Positions 15,856-24,614 of a stretch of 33,438 bases of DNA are shown piece after piece. The notes beneath the pieces are model-generated. The model saw nothing but the letters and a program-made list of their open reading frames with translations, had not been told where the DNA came from and searched no databases. A program made the translations under genes and the position numbers. The stretch covers positions 1 through 33,438 of the IMG/VR virus record IMGVR_UViG_3300010370_000124; one strand, 5' to 3'. The stretch comes from a virus. Positions within the stretch are counted from its first letter, which is position 1, and every line of letters begins with the position of its first letter.

Positions 15856-16694
15856 TATCCTTCGTACTCAATTTCAAGTTTTTCTACGTCTTTTCTTTCA
15901 GCATAAACAATATAACTACAATCAATTGATCCACCCGTATTATTTACCACATTAATTTTTCTTCCCCATTCAATATTTTTAACATAAAGTTCTTGGTAGT
16001 GAGTATGTGGAGTTAAATTTACTGTAATTGTTTCTGGATCTACTAAATTATTCCAATAATCTGGTAATTCTATCACATTATTTCCAGTTAATCTACCTCT
16101 ATAGTAGACTCCAACTTCTGGACCTTCAATACATGCATGTTTTAATCTCATCCCAGGTTTATTTGGATGAGGTATATCAAATAATTTAAATGGCGCAGCA
16201 ACTGTTTGAAATGCACCATTGAAAGCCTTAATTGATACACAATCAATATCACCACCAAATATTTTGGCGGTAAAGTTTAAAGAATCGCAATTAACTAATG
16301 GAGAATCTAAAAGTGTTTCGACATAAACTGTTTTAAATGTGTTAATTGATGATCCAACATTTGTGGAACTTTTAATATTCACTCCTGTGGTTGCACTCAA
16401 TGCAGCTCGCATTGTTGCACCGACTTTTGTGGTCAATCCAGCAACATTTGTAACTGCGACTCTATTAACGACACCCGCAACATTTGTTATTCCGGTTATC
16501 TGCAATGTAATTGGATGTAGTCCAGGTCCAATCATGCAATTTGCAATTGGAAGTGGTGGCCCACCAGCACCAATCCAAACTGGGCCATTTAATACTGTAC
16601 TTCCAGGTATTGCTGGAGTTGCAGGTAAAAATGAGTAATCGAGTTGTCCTACTACAAGTTTGTCACCAATATATTGTACTGGAGTAGCTGGCAT
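15855..16694 (-). CDS. Virion structural protein with conserved marine-phage C-terminal domain
   Basis: The 279-aa product has an N-terminal part (1-150) of Val/Thr/Asn-rich strands (VAGVVNRVAVTNVAGLTTKV, about 73-92). A C-terminal domain from about 170 includes KLFDIPHPNKPGMRLKHACI, IEGPEVGVYYRGRL, ELPDYWNNLVDPETITVNLTP and YAERKDVEKLEIEYEG, each quoted in parts. The set 'FDIPHPNK...R.+H.CIEGPE..VYYRG.L...I.LP.YW..LVD...TV.LTP' recurs at the ends of tail-fibre and structural proteins of many marine phages, where it likely caps or trimerises the fibre. Its stop and the next start overlap. It probably makes a short spike or fibre attached near the baseplate. Confidence 0.75.
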   Translation of the reverse strand: MPATPVQYIGDKLVVGQLDYSFLPATPAIPGSTVLNGPVWIGAGGPPLPIANCMIGPGLHPITLQITGITNVAGVVNRVAVTNVAGLTTKVGATMRAALSATTGVNIKSSTNVGSSINTFKTVYVETLLDSPLVNCDSLNFTAKIFGGDIDCVSIKAFNGAFQTVAAPFKLFDIPHPNKPGMRLKHACIEGPEVGVYYRGRLTGNNVIELPDYWNNLVDPETITVNLTPHTHYQELYVKNIEWGRKINVVNNTGGSIDCSYIVYAERKDVEKLEIEYEG

Positions 16695-16706
16695 TTTTCA
16701 CTTACC

Positions 16707-17255
16707 TCATTCAAAAAATTTCTGAAACTTTTTAACTGCGCCTAATATTTGATTCAAAATACCAGATTGTTGTTTCTCTCCTTCCGTATTTTGAGTGTTT
16801 TGCATAACTCCAGTTGTGTCTACCGACAATGCTCCTACAGAATATGAGTTTGACATGACCGTATTTAAATTCGTGCCTTTAAAGTTTTGAATAGGTGCTT
16901 GAATTGATACTTGTTTTGCGGAATTTATAGTAACTTCACCACTTCCATCCATTGCGACGATTCTAATATTTCTCGCTCTTAAAATTAAATCCCCGGCTAC
17001 TGCTTCAATTATAACATCTCCGTTCTTAGCTTTTATAATTTTTGCAGGTTCTCCTTCATTAACACCTTCACCCACAGTTTCATAGGAAGTTTTTTTACAA
17101 GCGTCGTATTTGTTTCCTTCTTGTGTATATTCAAATCCCTGTCCGTTATCAGTAAATACTGCGTAATCTATTTTTTTACCAGCAATATCTGGCGTTCCGG
17201 ATTTAACAATAAATCCAGGTCTTTTTTCATAATATTCTTTTGGTTGATCCGTCAT
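16707..17255 (-). CDS. Spike-associated beta-helix protein
   Basis: Starting at ATG 17255, which overlaps the gp5 stop as ATGA, the product is 182 aa. (An ATG two codons earlier, at 17261, is less likely.) The N-terminal part is hydrophilic (PKEYYEKRPGFIVKSGTPDI). The centre, about residues 75-125, has short alternating strands with regular turns: GDVIIEAVAGDLILRARNIR, IVAMDGSGEVTINSAK, VSIQAPI. This pattern resembles the intertwined triple beta-helix of T4 gp5 C-terminal needles and VgrG proteins. The C-terminus is helical (ILNQILGAVKKFQKFFE). The likely role is part of the central membrane-piercing spike, encoded apart from the gp5 OB-domain protein. This is inference from pattern and position. 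Confidence 0.65.
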   Translation of the reverse strand: MTDQPKEYYEKRPGFIVKSGTPDIAGKKIDYAVFTDNGQGFEYTQEGNKYDACKKTSYETVGEGVNEGEPAKIIKAKNGDVIIEAVAGDLILRARNIRIVAMDGSGEVTINSAKQVSIQAPIQNFKGTNLNTVMSNSYSVGALSVDTTGVMQNTQNTEGEKQQSGILNQILGAVKKFQKFFE

Positions 17256-19468
17256 ACACAATCCACCACGTTTGCAAATGTACTTATTCCGACTTTTAGA
17301 GTAGGATTATCCACAATATATTGTGGTACATACTCCATAACAGGATAAAGTATAGCTCCTTGTCCCGTGTTAGTATTTATGGAGATAGTAGGATAGGTCA
17401 AAAATTGTTGTTTACAAGAATTTGGTGATGTAAATCCAATAATAGATCCATTTGAAGTCAATATTGGTTCATATATACAATCTCCAACTTCTATAGTATC
17501 TCCAGAAGTATAACCAATACCAGGACCCTCTATTACTATGGAAGTGACAATTCCAACGGGAGTAGTAGAAACTCCAACATTTGTCGATCCCACTCCAACA
17601 GTTGGGGAAGTTGTTCCGATTCCTGTTCCAGGGATTTCTATTCCATTTAGATTTGTTTGACAATATCCATTCCCAGATTCAACTAAGTAAATCGATTCTA
17701 TATTTCCTTTTGAATTAATAGTTGACTTTGCTAGAGCTCCTTTTCCATAATTTGAATTATCTAGTATTGATATTGTGGGGGGTTTAGTATATCCTTTACC
17801 AGGATTTAAAACTTTAATTGTTAGAATAGAACCATCGGAGCTTGATACTACTGGTATTGCTTTTGCATCAATACCATCCCCATTGATGATTACTTCTGGT
17901 GGAATGCATTTGTAGTATTTTACTCCTATGGGCAATATTGGAGCATCTTCTTGTGTAGATGGATTTATTGCTGTTTGTCTACAATTTGTAAATGGAGTAT
18001 CAGCAGATCCAAACATCGAAAGAAATCCGATTGCTTCATCAATATCGTCCCCAAGGCCTCCAAGAATATCAATATTGTTTAAAGTTTGAGCCCATTTATC
18101 TGATTTGGGGAATTTTACACCACCAAAAGGATCCCAAGTGGAAACACCTTTACATGCTAATGCATCACAATCTAAGAAACTTAAAAGTTGTTGAAGAATA
18201 TTAACAGCACCAGTAATTGTTCCTGTAATAGAACTAATTCCTCCTGCTAACCAGTCAAGTCCAGAAAGTATGGTGCTTAAAACCCCATTTATCATGTCTT
18301 CCAATTTCGATATCAGTGCAGCTACCGTTTCTTCAGCTGCACATCTTGGAATATTTGGTGTTTTTCCTACCAATCCATCTAATAGACCAGCAATAAAATC
18401 CATCAAAGGTCCAAATAGTTTTTCAAAGATACAAAAAATAATATTTAAAATATTTTTTGCTGCCTCAGATATTGGAAGTTGAAGTGGAGATGGAATTGTA
18501 ATACCAAGAAGTTTAAATAACTTTCCTACTAATTTAAAGATATTATCACGCATTCCATTGATGACAAATTTCATAATGGATGCAACTAATCTTGCTACTT
18601 TTTTAATTTGAGATCCAACATTTACTACTACGTTTCTTACTGGATCTATAAATCCTAAAGCAGTTTTTTCTAATCCATTTATAAATTTAATAAAACTCTG
18701 TAAAGCAGCGGTTATTTGAGATAAAACATTATTGCCACAACCATTTTCTCCTTGCACTTCTTCAAATTGTCCTAAAAATGCTGCTTCTCCCATTTCATCA
18801 TAAAATAACTCATCTTGAGGTATTTGTTGTTGAGGAAGTAAAATACCTGCTAAATTTGAAGTATCGGTAGATAGTGGTTTGAAATCTGGAGATAACTCTA
18901 TACTTCCTACTGCATCTGTAGCAAATTGTGGATTACTATCCATTGTTACCGCTGGACCACCATCATTAGTAGCAGTTGGTACTTCTTTAGAAACTGCTCC
19001 CTTTGGTACTTTGTTTCTGGTTGCTTGAGCTCCAGTTGCAAATGATCCCTTTACGCCAGTAAAAGGATCAAAAGGATTTGGATTTTTTACATTTACAACC
19101 ATAGGACTTCTATGGAAACAAGCCATTACAACAGGTTGTTGAGCTTCTTCTCCATCTAAGAAAAATCCTAATACAGATTCTCCACCAACAAGAGTTGGCA
19201 ATTTACCAAAACCTCCTTGAGCAGGAGCTCCATCGGCAGCACTAGTTAAAATATGAGCCCAAGGTAAATCTTTATCGGGTAATTCATTTGGACTAAAACT
19301 ATGATATCCAATAATCCTTACTTTACATCTATAACCCCAAGCATCTTTTCCATTATCAATGCGAGTTTTTTCATTACGCCAAACCTTAGGGTCTGCAACT
19401 TGACCGATCCACCATATGAATCCATCTTTGCCAATAAAATTAGATTTTAATAAGGATTCTTCAATCAT
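17252..19468 (-). CDS. 5: gp5-like baseplate central spike protein without lysozyme
   Basis: The 738-aa product opens with the gp5 OB-fold domain: FIGKDGFIWWIGQV (11-24), DAWGYRCKVRIIGYHS (42-57), LPWAHILTSAADG (68-80) and VLGFFLDGEEAQQPVVMACF (99-118). These match the gp5 N-terminus that sits on the gp27 hub. No phage-type lysozyme domain follows, unlike T4 gp5 (575 aa). Instead there is a Pro/Ser/Gln linker, a long series of amphipathic helices (about 245-440) and a C-terminal beta part with GxGY repeats (GKGYTKPPTISI near 557-568, GPGIGYTSGD near 648-657). Its start shares one base with the CP12 stop and its stop overlaps the spike gene, so translation is coupled. Wall-cutting activity is probably supplied by the 584-aa protein upstream. 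Confidence 0.85.
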   Translation of the reverse strand: MIEESLLKSNFIGKDGFIWWIGQVADPKVWRNEKTRIDNGKDAWGYRCKVRIIGYHSFSPNELPDKDLPWAHILTSAADGAPAQGGFGKLPTLVGGESVLGFFLDGEEAQQPVVMACFHRSPMVVNVKNPNPFDPFTGVKGSFATGAQATRNKVPKGAVSKEVPTATNDGGPAVTMDSNPQFATDAVGSIELSPDFKPLSTDTSNLAGILLPQQQIPQDELFYDEMGEAAFLGQFEEVQGENGCGNNVLSQITAALQSFIKFINGLEKTALGFIDPVRNVVVNVGSQIKKVARLVASIMKFVINGMRDNIFKLVGKLFKLLGITIPSPLQLPISEAAKNILNIIFCIFEKLFGPLMDFIAGLLDGLVGKTPNIPRCAAEETVAALISKLEDMINGVLSTILSGLDWLAGGISSITGTITGAVNILQQLLSFLDCDALACKGVSTWDPFGGVKFPKSDKWAQTLNNIDILGGLGDDIDEAIGFLSMFGSADTPFTNCRQTAINPSTQEDAPILPIGVKYYKCIPPEVIINGDGIDAKAIPVVSSSDGSILTIKVLNPGKGYTKPPTISILDNSNYGKGALAKSTINSKGNIESIYLVESGNGYCQTNLNGIEIPGTGIGTTSPTVGVGSTNVGVSTTPVGIVTSIVIEGPGIGYTSGDTIEVGDCIYEPILTSNGSIIGFTSPNSCKQQFLTYPTISINTNTGQGAILYPVMEYVPQYIVDNPTLKVGISTFANVVDCV

Positions 19469-19680
19469 CAGTCTTCGTAAATTTTACACTCAGCAGCGTC
19501 TGGGTGAGTATCGCAATACAACTCTAATGGAGTTGGGTCATGATCATCTTCTGGATGATTTGATTTATAAGCTTCTAAAGCTTCTAATTCTTCTTGAGTA
19601 TGTCTTCTCGCTTGTGGAGAAGTAACTGGATTGTCTAGGATTTCTTTATCCTTTGCAATATGTTCGTCGATGTTTTTCAT
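19468..19680 (-). CDS. cp12: CP12-type regulator of the Calvin cycle
   Basis: The 70-aa protein ends with the CP12 signature PLELYCDTHPDAAECKIYED, in which C56 and C65 have the canonical C-x8-C spacing. In cyanobacteria CP12 is an intrinsically disordered protein. Its C-terminal disulfide binds GAPDH, and with PRK it forms an inactive complex that stops carbon fixation. The N-terminal cysteine pair is absent, as in many marine forms, and the usual AWD-VEEL core is only partly kept (QEELEALEAY, 29-38). Phage CP12 is thought to shut the Calvin cycle and favour the pentose-phosphate route for nucleotide synthesis. Unusually, the gene sits between gp27 and gp5 and overlaps both (ATGA at its start, a shared base at its stop). 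The call rests on the C-terminal motif and length. Confidence 0.8.
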   Translation of the reverse strand: MKNIDEHIAKDKEILDNPVTSPQARRHTQEELEALEAYKSNHPEDDHDPTPLELYCDTHPDAAECKIYED

Positions 19681-20975
19681 TGGTTAGCACCGTATAATCC
19701 GTAAGAATCTCTAACAAGTTTTAGAGAAGTAACCATTTGTCCACCTTCAAAATGGTGTCTTAACTCTTTAATGAGATAATTACCACTTTGTTCTTCATCT
19801 ACTTCACCAGATTTAGACGCATCAACTTTTTGGAATTGAGCGTATATAATACCACCAGCTTTGAGTTTGATGTTTAATGGCACTACCATATTTAGTGACT
19901 GCGTGAACAACAAATTATATCTTGCAAATGCTTTTGCCATGTCAGTATTATCTCTTCCACTATCTGATGTAGATCCAGAAGAATCGACTATTCCTGTATC
20001 ACTAGTTCTAAATAAAACTCTAGATGGTTTTGTACCAAAGTCTTTTGGATAACCTAGTTTTCCTTGACCACCTAATTTAGACTTTACTTCTTCACTTATA
20101 TTGTAGTCAATACCTTCCACTTTATTTTTATAAAGATCGTAAAAATACGTTACATTTGAATACATTCCCACACGAAGAGACTTCATCAAATCTATATTTT
20201 TTTCAAAATTATAATTTAAAATATTAAAATTATTTTGTGTTACACCTTGTTCAACTACTTGAGTATATGTGTACTTTGGAATGTATTCTTTTGATGTACT
20301 TCCCAGCTGTGTTTTTGTGGAAGAAACTAGTGTGTCAATACTTCTGAAATTAAATCCATCTTTGTTTTCATAAAATAGAAATCCTGAAACACCCTTGGCT
20401 TTTGTTCCGTTTTTACCAGAAGATGATGTTGTTGGTATTCCTTTAGGCCCTAACCAAGTCAATACATGGAATGGTTTCTTTACTGTACCAATAAAACTAT
20501 AAGAATTTGAGGTTTTTTCTATATTTTCTGATTTATATTTTTTAGTTTTCAAGACATTCTTAAGAATATCTGTAACGTGATCATTAATTGGTTTCTTTTC
20601 ATATTTTTTCTGAACTCTTGCAGTCTCATTTGTCAATGCTTCTCGTGAGACTAAATGTAGAGTAAAAAATTCTTTATTTGAATCTGTAACAATAGAACTT
20701 ACTTTATAGACATACAATCCATAATCTCCATCCAATAAAAATTGACCACTTACAGTTTCAATATCCAATAAAACTTTCTCTCCACCACGAATAGGTAATC
20801 CATTATAAATTGAATATTGTGATGCCACTTGTAAATTCATAGTTACGCATGGCGATAATATATCTTCAAAATAATCACAAAAAACGATTGAATTTGATAA
20901 ATCAATCCTCTTATTACCATCTAAAGATATGATTTCTGCTCTATTAAATTTTAAACCAGTTATAGCTTCTGACAT
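19677..20975 (-). CDS. 27: gp27-like baseplate hub protein
   Basis: At 432 aa it is close to T4 gp27 (391 aa). It begins MSEAITGLKFNRAEIISLDG and carries tail-hub strands such as SNSIVFCDYFEDILSPCVTM (27-46), LPIRGGEKVLLDIE (60-73) and EFFTLHLVSREALTNETARV (102-121). GYLIKELRHHFEGGQMVT-like sequence (NYLIKELRHHFEGGQMVTSL, near 401-420) closes the second tube-like domain. gp27 forms the trimeric ring that carries gp5 and joins the tail tube. Position immediately before gp5 (separated only by the CP12 gene) and after the large hub proteins agrees with this. Residues about 175-195 form a Ser/Gly/Lys insertion. The family is assigned by architecture and context, since sequence similarity to T4 is low. 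Confidence 0.75.
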   Translation of the reverse strand: MSEAITGLKFNRAEIISLDGNKRIDLSNSIVFCDYFEDILSPCVTMNLQVASQYSIYNGLPIRGGEKVLLDIETVSGQFLLDGDYGLYVYKVSSIVTDSNKEFFTLHLVSREALTNETARVQKKYEKKPINDHVTDILKNVLKTKKYKSENIEKTSNSYSFIGTVKKPFHVLTWLGPKGIPTTSSSGKNGTKAKGVSGFLFYENKDGFNFRSIDTLVSSTKTQLGSTSKEYIPKYTYTQVVEQGVTQNNFNILNYNFEKNIDLMKSLRVGMYSNVTYFYDLYKNKVEGIDYNISEEVKSKLGGQGKLGYPKDFGTKPSRVLFRTSDTGIVDSSGSTSDSGRDNTDMAKAFARYNLLFTQSLNMVVPLNIKLKAGGIIYAQFQKVDASKSGEVDEEQSGNYLIKELRHHFEGGQMVTSLKLVRDSYGLYGANQ

Positions 20976-20976
20976 T

Positions 20977-22857
20977 TTATGATGATGATAAGTTTGTTAG
21001 TAACATAGTCTTGAATAAACTATTTAACAATGCACCTTGCGGTGCCGGAGGCATAACTACTGTACCACCACCCCCACCACCGCCAGAAGAAACTACCATT
21101 GGTCTTTGGGAACTTTCTCCAGAAGACATCATCATTGGCATGATAGTGATGGTAGATTGCGGTTGATTATATGAAGGGTATTGTTGTAGTTCCATAGGAA
21201 CAAATTGTTGCATTAGTGATACTGGATTTACCATTGACATATTTTGAGAAGCTTGAATGCTGGCTATCAAAACCTGTCTTTCTAATTCATCTCCAGATAA
21301 TCCTTTTATTTCAGCATCTTCTCTTGCTCTGGAAGCAGCTTCAAAAACTATAGGACTTGAAGTTTCAGTTTTAGTTGAGCCTAACATTCCTCTTAGATTG
21401 TCCGTGGACATTTTGGACAAATCTTGTTTTTGTGGTTGTTGTGTTGCAGGTTGTTGATCAGATTGTTGCATAACTGCGATTGTAGGTTTAGTCCCTTCAA
21501 CAGCTGGTGGAGGAGTTGATTGTTTTATTTTTTCTTTGGGTGTTGATGTTGATCCTATTGCTCCATGAGCAACAAAACCTTTTGTTCCTACAAGTTTACC
21601 ACTAATTCCAAATCCATCTCCACGATCTTTGACATCTTCAACAGGCCAGGGCAATCTTGTTCCATATGGAGCAGCAATATCAATTCCACCGAAAGAACTT
21701 CCCATAGATCTACTTTCATGAGCCTGTTGTTCTTGTTTAATCAAATCCGATAGTTCTCCATCAGAAAGTTTTTGTGATGGTCTAACCCAAACTCCCGCAT
21801 TACTTAATAAAAATGGAACTTTTTTATTAAGTAAAGCTTTTGCAACTTTTAATGCTGCTTCTCTAGCATCTGCTCGTCCTTGAGGTTTTCCATAATTTTC
21901 TTGTGGTCCAATATGAAAATGAGGTCCAGTAGATCTTCCAGTAGAACCTTGTATAAATGTTCCTTCTCCTTCCATAGCAATATCAGGTCCGTATGGAGAT
22001 TGATTTTTTTCCAATTCATCTGCAGCATCTCTAGCTTCTTGTATAGATTGTTCTTCCTCAGTCACCATCGTAACTCCACCACTTACTGCATATCTTTCAA
22101 AATTAATTACTACATTTTCAAATTTGTTTAAAACTTCTGGGAGTGTTAATTGGGTTGCACTTGCTGCAAGTGCCTTTTGTTTTTGTTCTTGTTTTTTTAA
22201 ACGTTCTTTTGTTTTTTCCTTTACCGATTTGTTTTCTCCTGTTGCAGTTTCATATCCTCTGTCCGCTAAGTAACCTCCTAAGAAATTACCTGCCATACTT
22301 CCAACAACAAATCCCAATCCAGGAACTGGAATTAACGCTTGACCTATCGCACCACCTAATAAAGATCCTGCGAGGGCTCCACCAGCTCCAGCAGCTGCTT
22401 TGCCTGCTGATTCTCCTTCAGCGAGACCAGTAGCAAAATCTAACCCAGCAAAAATTGCATTCGCAATTCCTAATGCCTTAAGTCCCCCTAATTTGACCAT
22501 TGGACCCTTAGAAGGAACTACTTTTGGAGGTTTTGCACTCTTAGATCCTCTTCCTCCACCAAACATATTTCCAATTAATCCAGCAGCATCAAGAGCACCA
22601 TCTGCAATAGCAGATAGTAAATTTCCGGGTCTACCAAAAGTAGAAGCTACATTAATATTTGCAATTTCATTTAACTTTCTTTTTTTAGGTAATTTAATGG
22701 CTTGAAGATTTTTAACTTCAATATCCATAAAGCTCAAAAATCCTTGGAAGGATGATTGAGTGTTTCTCATTGTAGATGCAGTGCGTCTAATTGGAACTAT
22801 ATTGTTTAAAGCTCCGAATATTGGCGATGAAGATAAGTACGTTTTCTTTTCAGCCAT
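20977..22857 (-). CDS. Baseplate hub or tail protein with permuted, degenerate M23-like motifs
   Basis: The 626-aa product has an amphipathic N-terminus and two Gly/Ala-rich hydrophobic stretches (about 122-148 and 155-198; AGSLLGGAIGQALIPVPGLG) that could interact with membranes. A Lys/Glu helix follows (203-232). STGPHFHIGP (309-318) resembles the last motif of lysostaphin-type M23 peptidases, GGIDIAAPYGTRLPWP (390-404) the first, and FVAHG (428-432) an inner strand. The order is therefore permuted. The first zinc-ligand His is Phe389, while Asp393, His313 and His315 are kept. The rest is Gln/Pro/Ser-rich, ending with an 8-Gly run. It lies between gp27 and the muramidase protein, so a cell-wall-contacting hub or tape-measure-associated role is likely. 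Peptidase activity is doubtful. Confidence 0.65.
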   Translation of the reverse strand: MAEKKTYLSSSPIFGALNNIVPIRRTASTMRNTQSSFQGFLSFMDIEVKNLQAIKLPKKRKLNEIANINVASTFGRPGNLLSAIADGALDAAGLIGNMFGGGRGSKSAKPPKVVPSKGPMVKLGGLKALGIANAIFAGLDFATGLAEGESAGKAAAGAGGALAGSLLGGAIGQALIPVPGLGFVVGSMAGNFLGGYLADRGYETATGENKSVKEKTKERLKKQEQKQKALAASATQLTLPEVLNKFENVVINFERYAVSGGVTMVTEEEQSIQEARDAADELEKNQSPYGPDIAMEGEGTFIQGSTGRSTGPHFHIGPQENYGKPQGRADAREAALKVAKALLNKKVPFLLSNAGVWVRPSQKLSDGELSDLIKQEQQAHESRSMGSSFGGIDIAAPYGTRLPWPVEDVKDRGDGFGISGKLVGTKGFVAHGAIGSTSTPKEKIKQSTPPPAVEGTKPTIAVMQQSDQQPATQQPQKQDLSKMSTDNLRGMLGSTKTETSSPIVFEAASRAREDAEIKGLSGDELERQVLIASIQASQNMSMVNPVSLMQQFVPMELQQYPSYNQPQSTITIMPMMMSSGESSQRPMVVSSGGGGGGGTVVMPPAPQGALLNSLFKTMLLTNLSSS

Positions 22858-22859
22858 TG

Positions 22860-24614
22860 TTAATCTACTAAGTTATATACCATTTTTGAATATAATGTAA
22901 GAAAATTATCATGATTGGTAGGCGTTAAAAATGGAACAGAGGCTCCACCTTTACTTAAGATTGGTGGAGCTGCAACTTGTGAACCCACGGGAGTTGATTG
23001 AGTTTGTGGAGATGACACATTCAAAGGAATTACATTCACTTGTGGTTTTGATTGTGTCGGAGGTGGTTGTGCAACTTTCTGTGCAACCTGTTGTTGAGTG
23101 GTTGCTTGTGTTGTTGCAGGAGTAACTTTGGGTGGTGTCGTTTGTGCAGTTGCAACTGGTTTATTTCCACCACCTCTGATATTTTTTAGTTCTGATATAG
23201 TTTGTGCATAAGTTTTATGGGCTTTATTACCACTTTTATATTGATCTTGATATGTGAGATCTGCCGTACCACCGAGTTTTGCAGCATTAATTTGTCCTTG
23301 GGGAAGACCTCTCCACGTTGGAGAAAGTTTCTGTAAGAATTGTTCTTCTGTTATTTGGCCACCCAAAAACTTATCTAGTGAATGACCTTTTCTAAGTTCA
23401 TTCAAAGTTATTGCATCTTGAACTTCAGGAGTAAATTTAGTATTTGCATCAAATCCTGCTCTCTTTGCTCTCTCTAAAAGATATTGTGGCATTTGTTGAT
23501 ATCTGCCAATTGCTCCTTTTGCATTTTTAGCTAACCAGCCAATAGTTTTTTCAGTTGCTTTACCTGGAGTTTTTCCTGCACTTGTATTAAAACTATCATA
23601 TCCTTCTGGACCCTGTTCTACAGAAGCGATAAGATCTAAAACACCTTTTTCTCCAGTTGTAGTAACTCCTTTAGCACTTTCACCGGGAAGTCCCGTTTTT
23701 TCATTTGTATCTTTTTCTTTTCTTTGTCCAGATCCGGGAGGTGAAGATTGTTTTTTTGCTTGAGTAGAACCTTCAGACGAAGATAATCTTTTGATTGCAT
23801 TATCAAATCTATCTAATATGGCATTAAACCTTTCTAACATTGGGCCACTCAAACCTTCACCACCTGTTGTTTGAACTGATTCTACCTGTTGGTCTCCCCC
23901 AACATCCATCATTCCACTTACAACTTTTGCACCCAACATTCCAGCACCGCCAGCAGCACCAGCCATTCCAATCATCTTTAACATTGATCCTCTAGTGGGT
24001 GCAGATCTTCTTAATGGCCCACCTGGAACATTGACATCAACATCTATTCCAGATCCACCTGGAGCAGCCTTTGGTAAATTTGATAATTGTTCAACAATTC
24101 TTACAATCGTTTGTCTAATTGTCCTTGCAACTTGAAATGTTTCACTAAAAACTTCTTGGAGTGCCTTTAAATTATCTCCAAGTCGTTTTACATTTCTACG
24201 ATCACCCAAAAATTGAATATATCCAATTGCATTTTTGTAGAGACTGATGAAATTTTCAAGGAATCTATTGGGAACATCTCCATCAACAGATTGAAGTTTC
24301 TCTCTATATTCACCAAGCTGGTTTTGGAAATTTTTCTGTATAAATTGTTGTACGTTATTATTAATAGATTGAACTCTATTTTCTACATTATTTAAAATAT
24401 TGCTAGAAAGAGTTTTAATAATGGATCCAAGATCGGGGGGTCTTGGTGCAACCGCCGCAGCACCACGTTGAAACCCTACGATTTTATTTGCGGCAGAAGC
24501 AACAATGGAAGTTCCCAGTGGAGCTCCACCTGAAATAAAATTCATTGCACCAGCAATTGATGCAGGTCTTTCTGCAACTCCTACACCTGGATTAATTGCT
24601 GGTTTAATTGCCAC
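22860..24614 (-). CDS. Baseplate hub protein with GH104-like muramidase domain
   Basis: The 584-aa product has a helical N-terminal half (60-180), a hydrophobic Gly/Ala/Met segment (209-238) and a lytic domain at about 320-478. VLDLIASVEQGPEGYDSFN (325-343) holds Glu333 as the probable catalytic acid. AKGAIGRYQQMPQYLLERAK (365-384), FTPEVQDAITLNEL (394-407) and LSPTWRGLPQG (430-440) align by eye with the phage lambda endolysin R and GH104 transglycosylase pattern (GAGRYQ..., F.P..QD..AL...). The tail is Gln/Thr/Pro-rich. The start is GTG at 24614, overlapping the previous gene by 11 bases. It should cut peptidoglycan during DNA injection, replacing the lysozyme missing from gp5. The fold call rests on motifs. 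Confidence 0.75.
   Translation of the reverse strand: MAIKPAINPGVGVAERPASIAGAMNFISGGAPLGTSIVASAANKIVGFQRGAAAVAPRPPDLGSIIKTLSSNILNNVENRVQSINNNVQQFIQKNFQNQLGEYREKLQSVDGDVPNRFLENFISLYKNAIGYIQFLGDRRNVKRLGDNLKALQEVFSETFQVARTIRQTIVRIVEQLSNLPKAAPGGSGIDVDVNVPGGPLRRSAPTRGSMLKMIGMAGAAGGAGMLGAKVVSGMMDVGGDQQVESVQTTGGEGLSGPMLERFNAILDRFDNAIKRLSSSEGSTQAKKQSSPPGSGQRKEKDTNEKTGLPGESAKGVTTTGEKGVLDLIASVEQGPEGYDSFNTSAGKTPGKATEKTIGWLAKNAKGAIGRYQQMPQYLLERAKRAGFDANTKFTPEVQDAITLNELRKGHSLDKFLGGQITEEQFLQKLSPTWRGLPQGQINAAKLGGTADLTYQDQYKSGNKAHKTYAQTISELKNIRGGGNKPVATAQTTPPKVTPATTQATTQQQVAQKVAQPPPTQSKPQVNVIPLNVSSPQTQSTPVGSQVAAPPILSKGGASVPFLTPTNHDNFLTLYSKMVYNLVD

Noticed and set aside
17252-19468. Lysozyme domain in gp5
   Set aside because: I looked for the T4-type lysozyme motif after the OB domain and found only a Pro/Gln linker and amphipathic helices.
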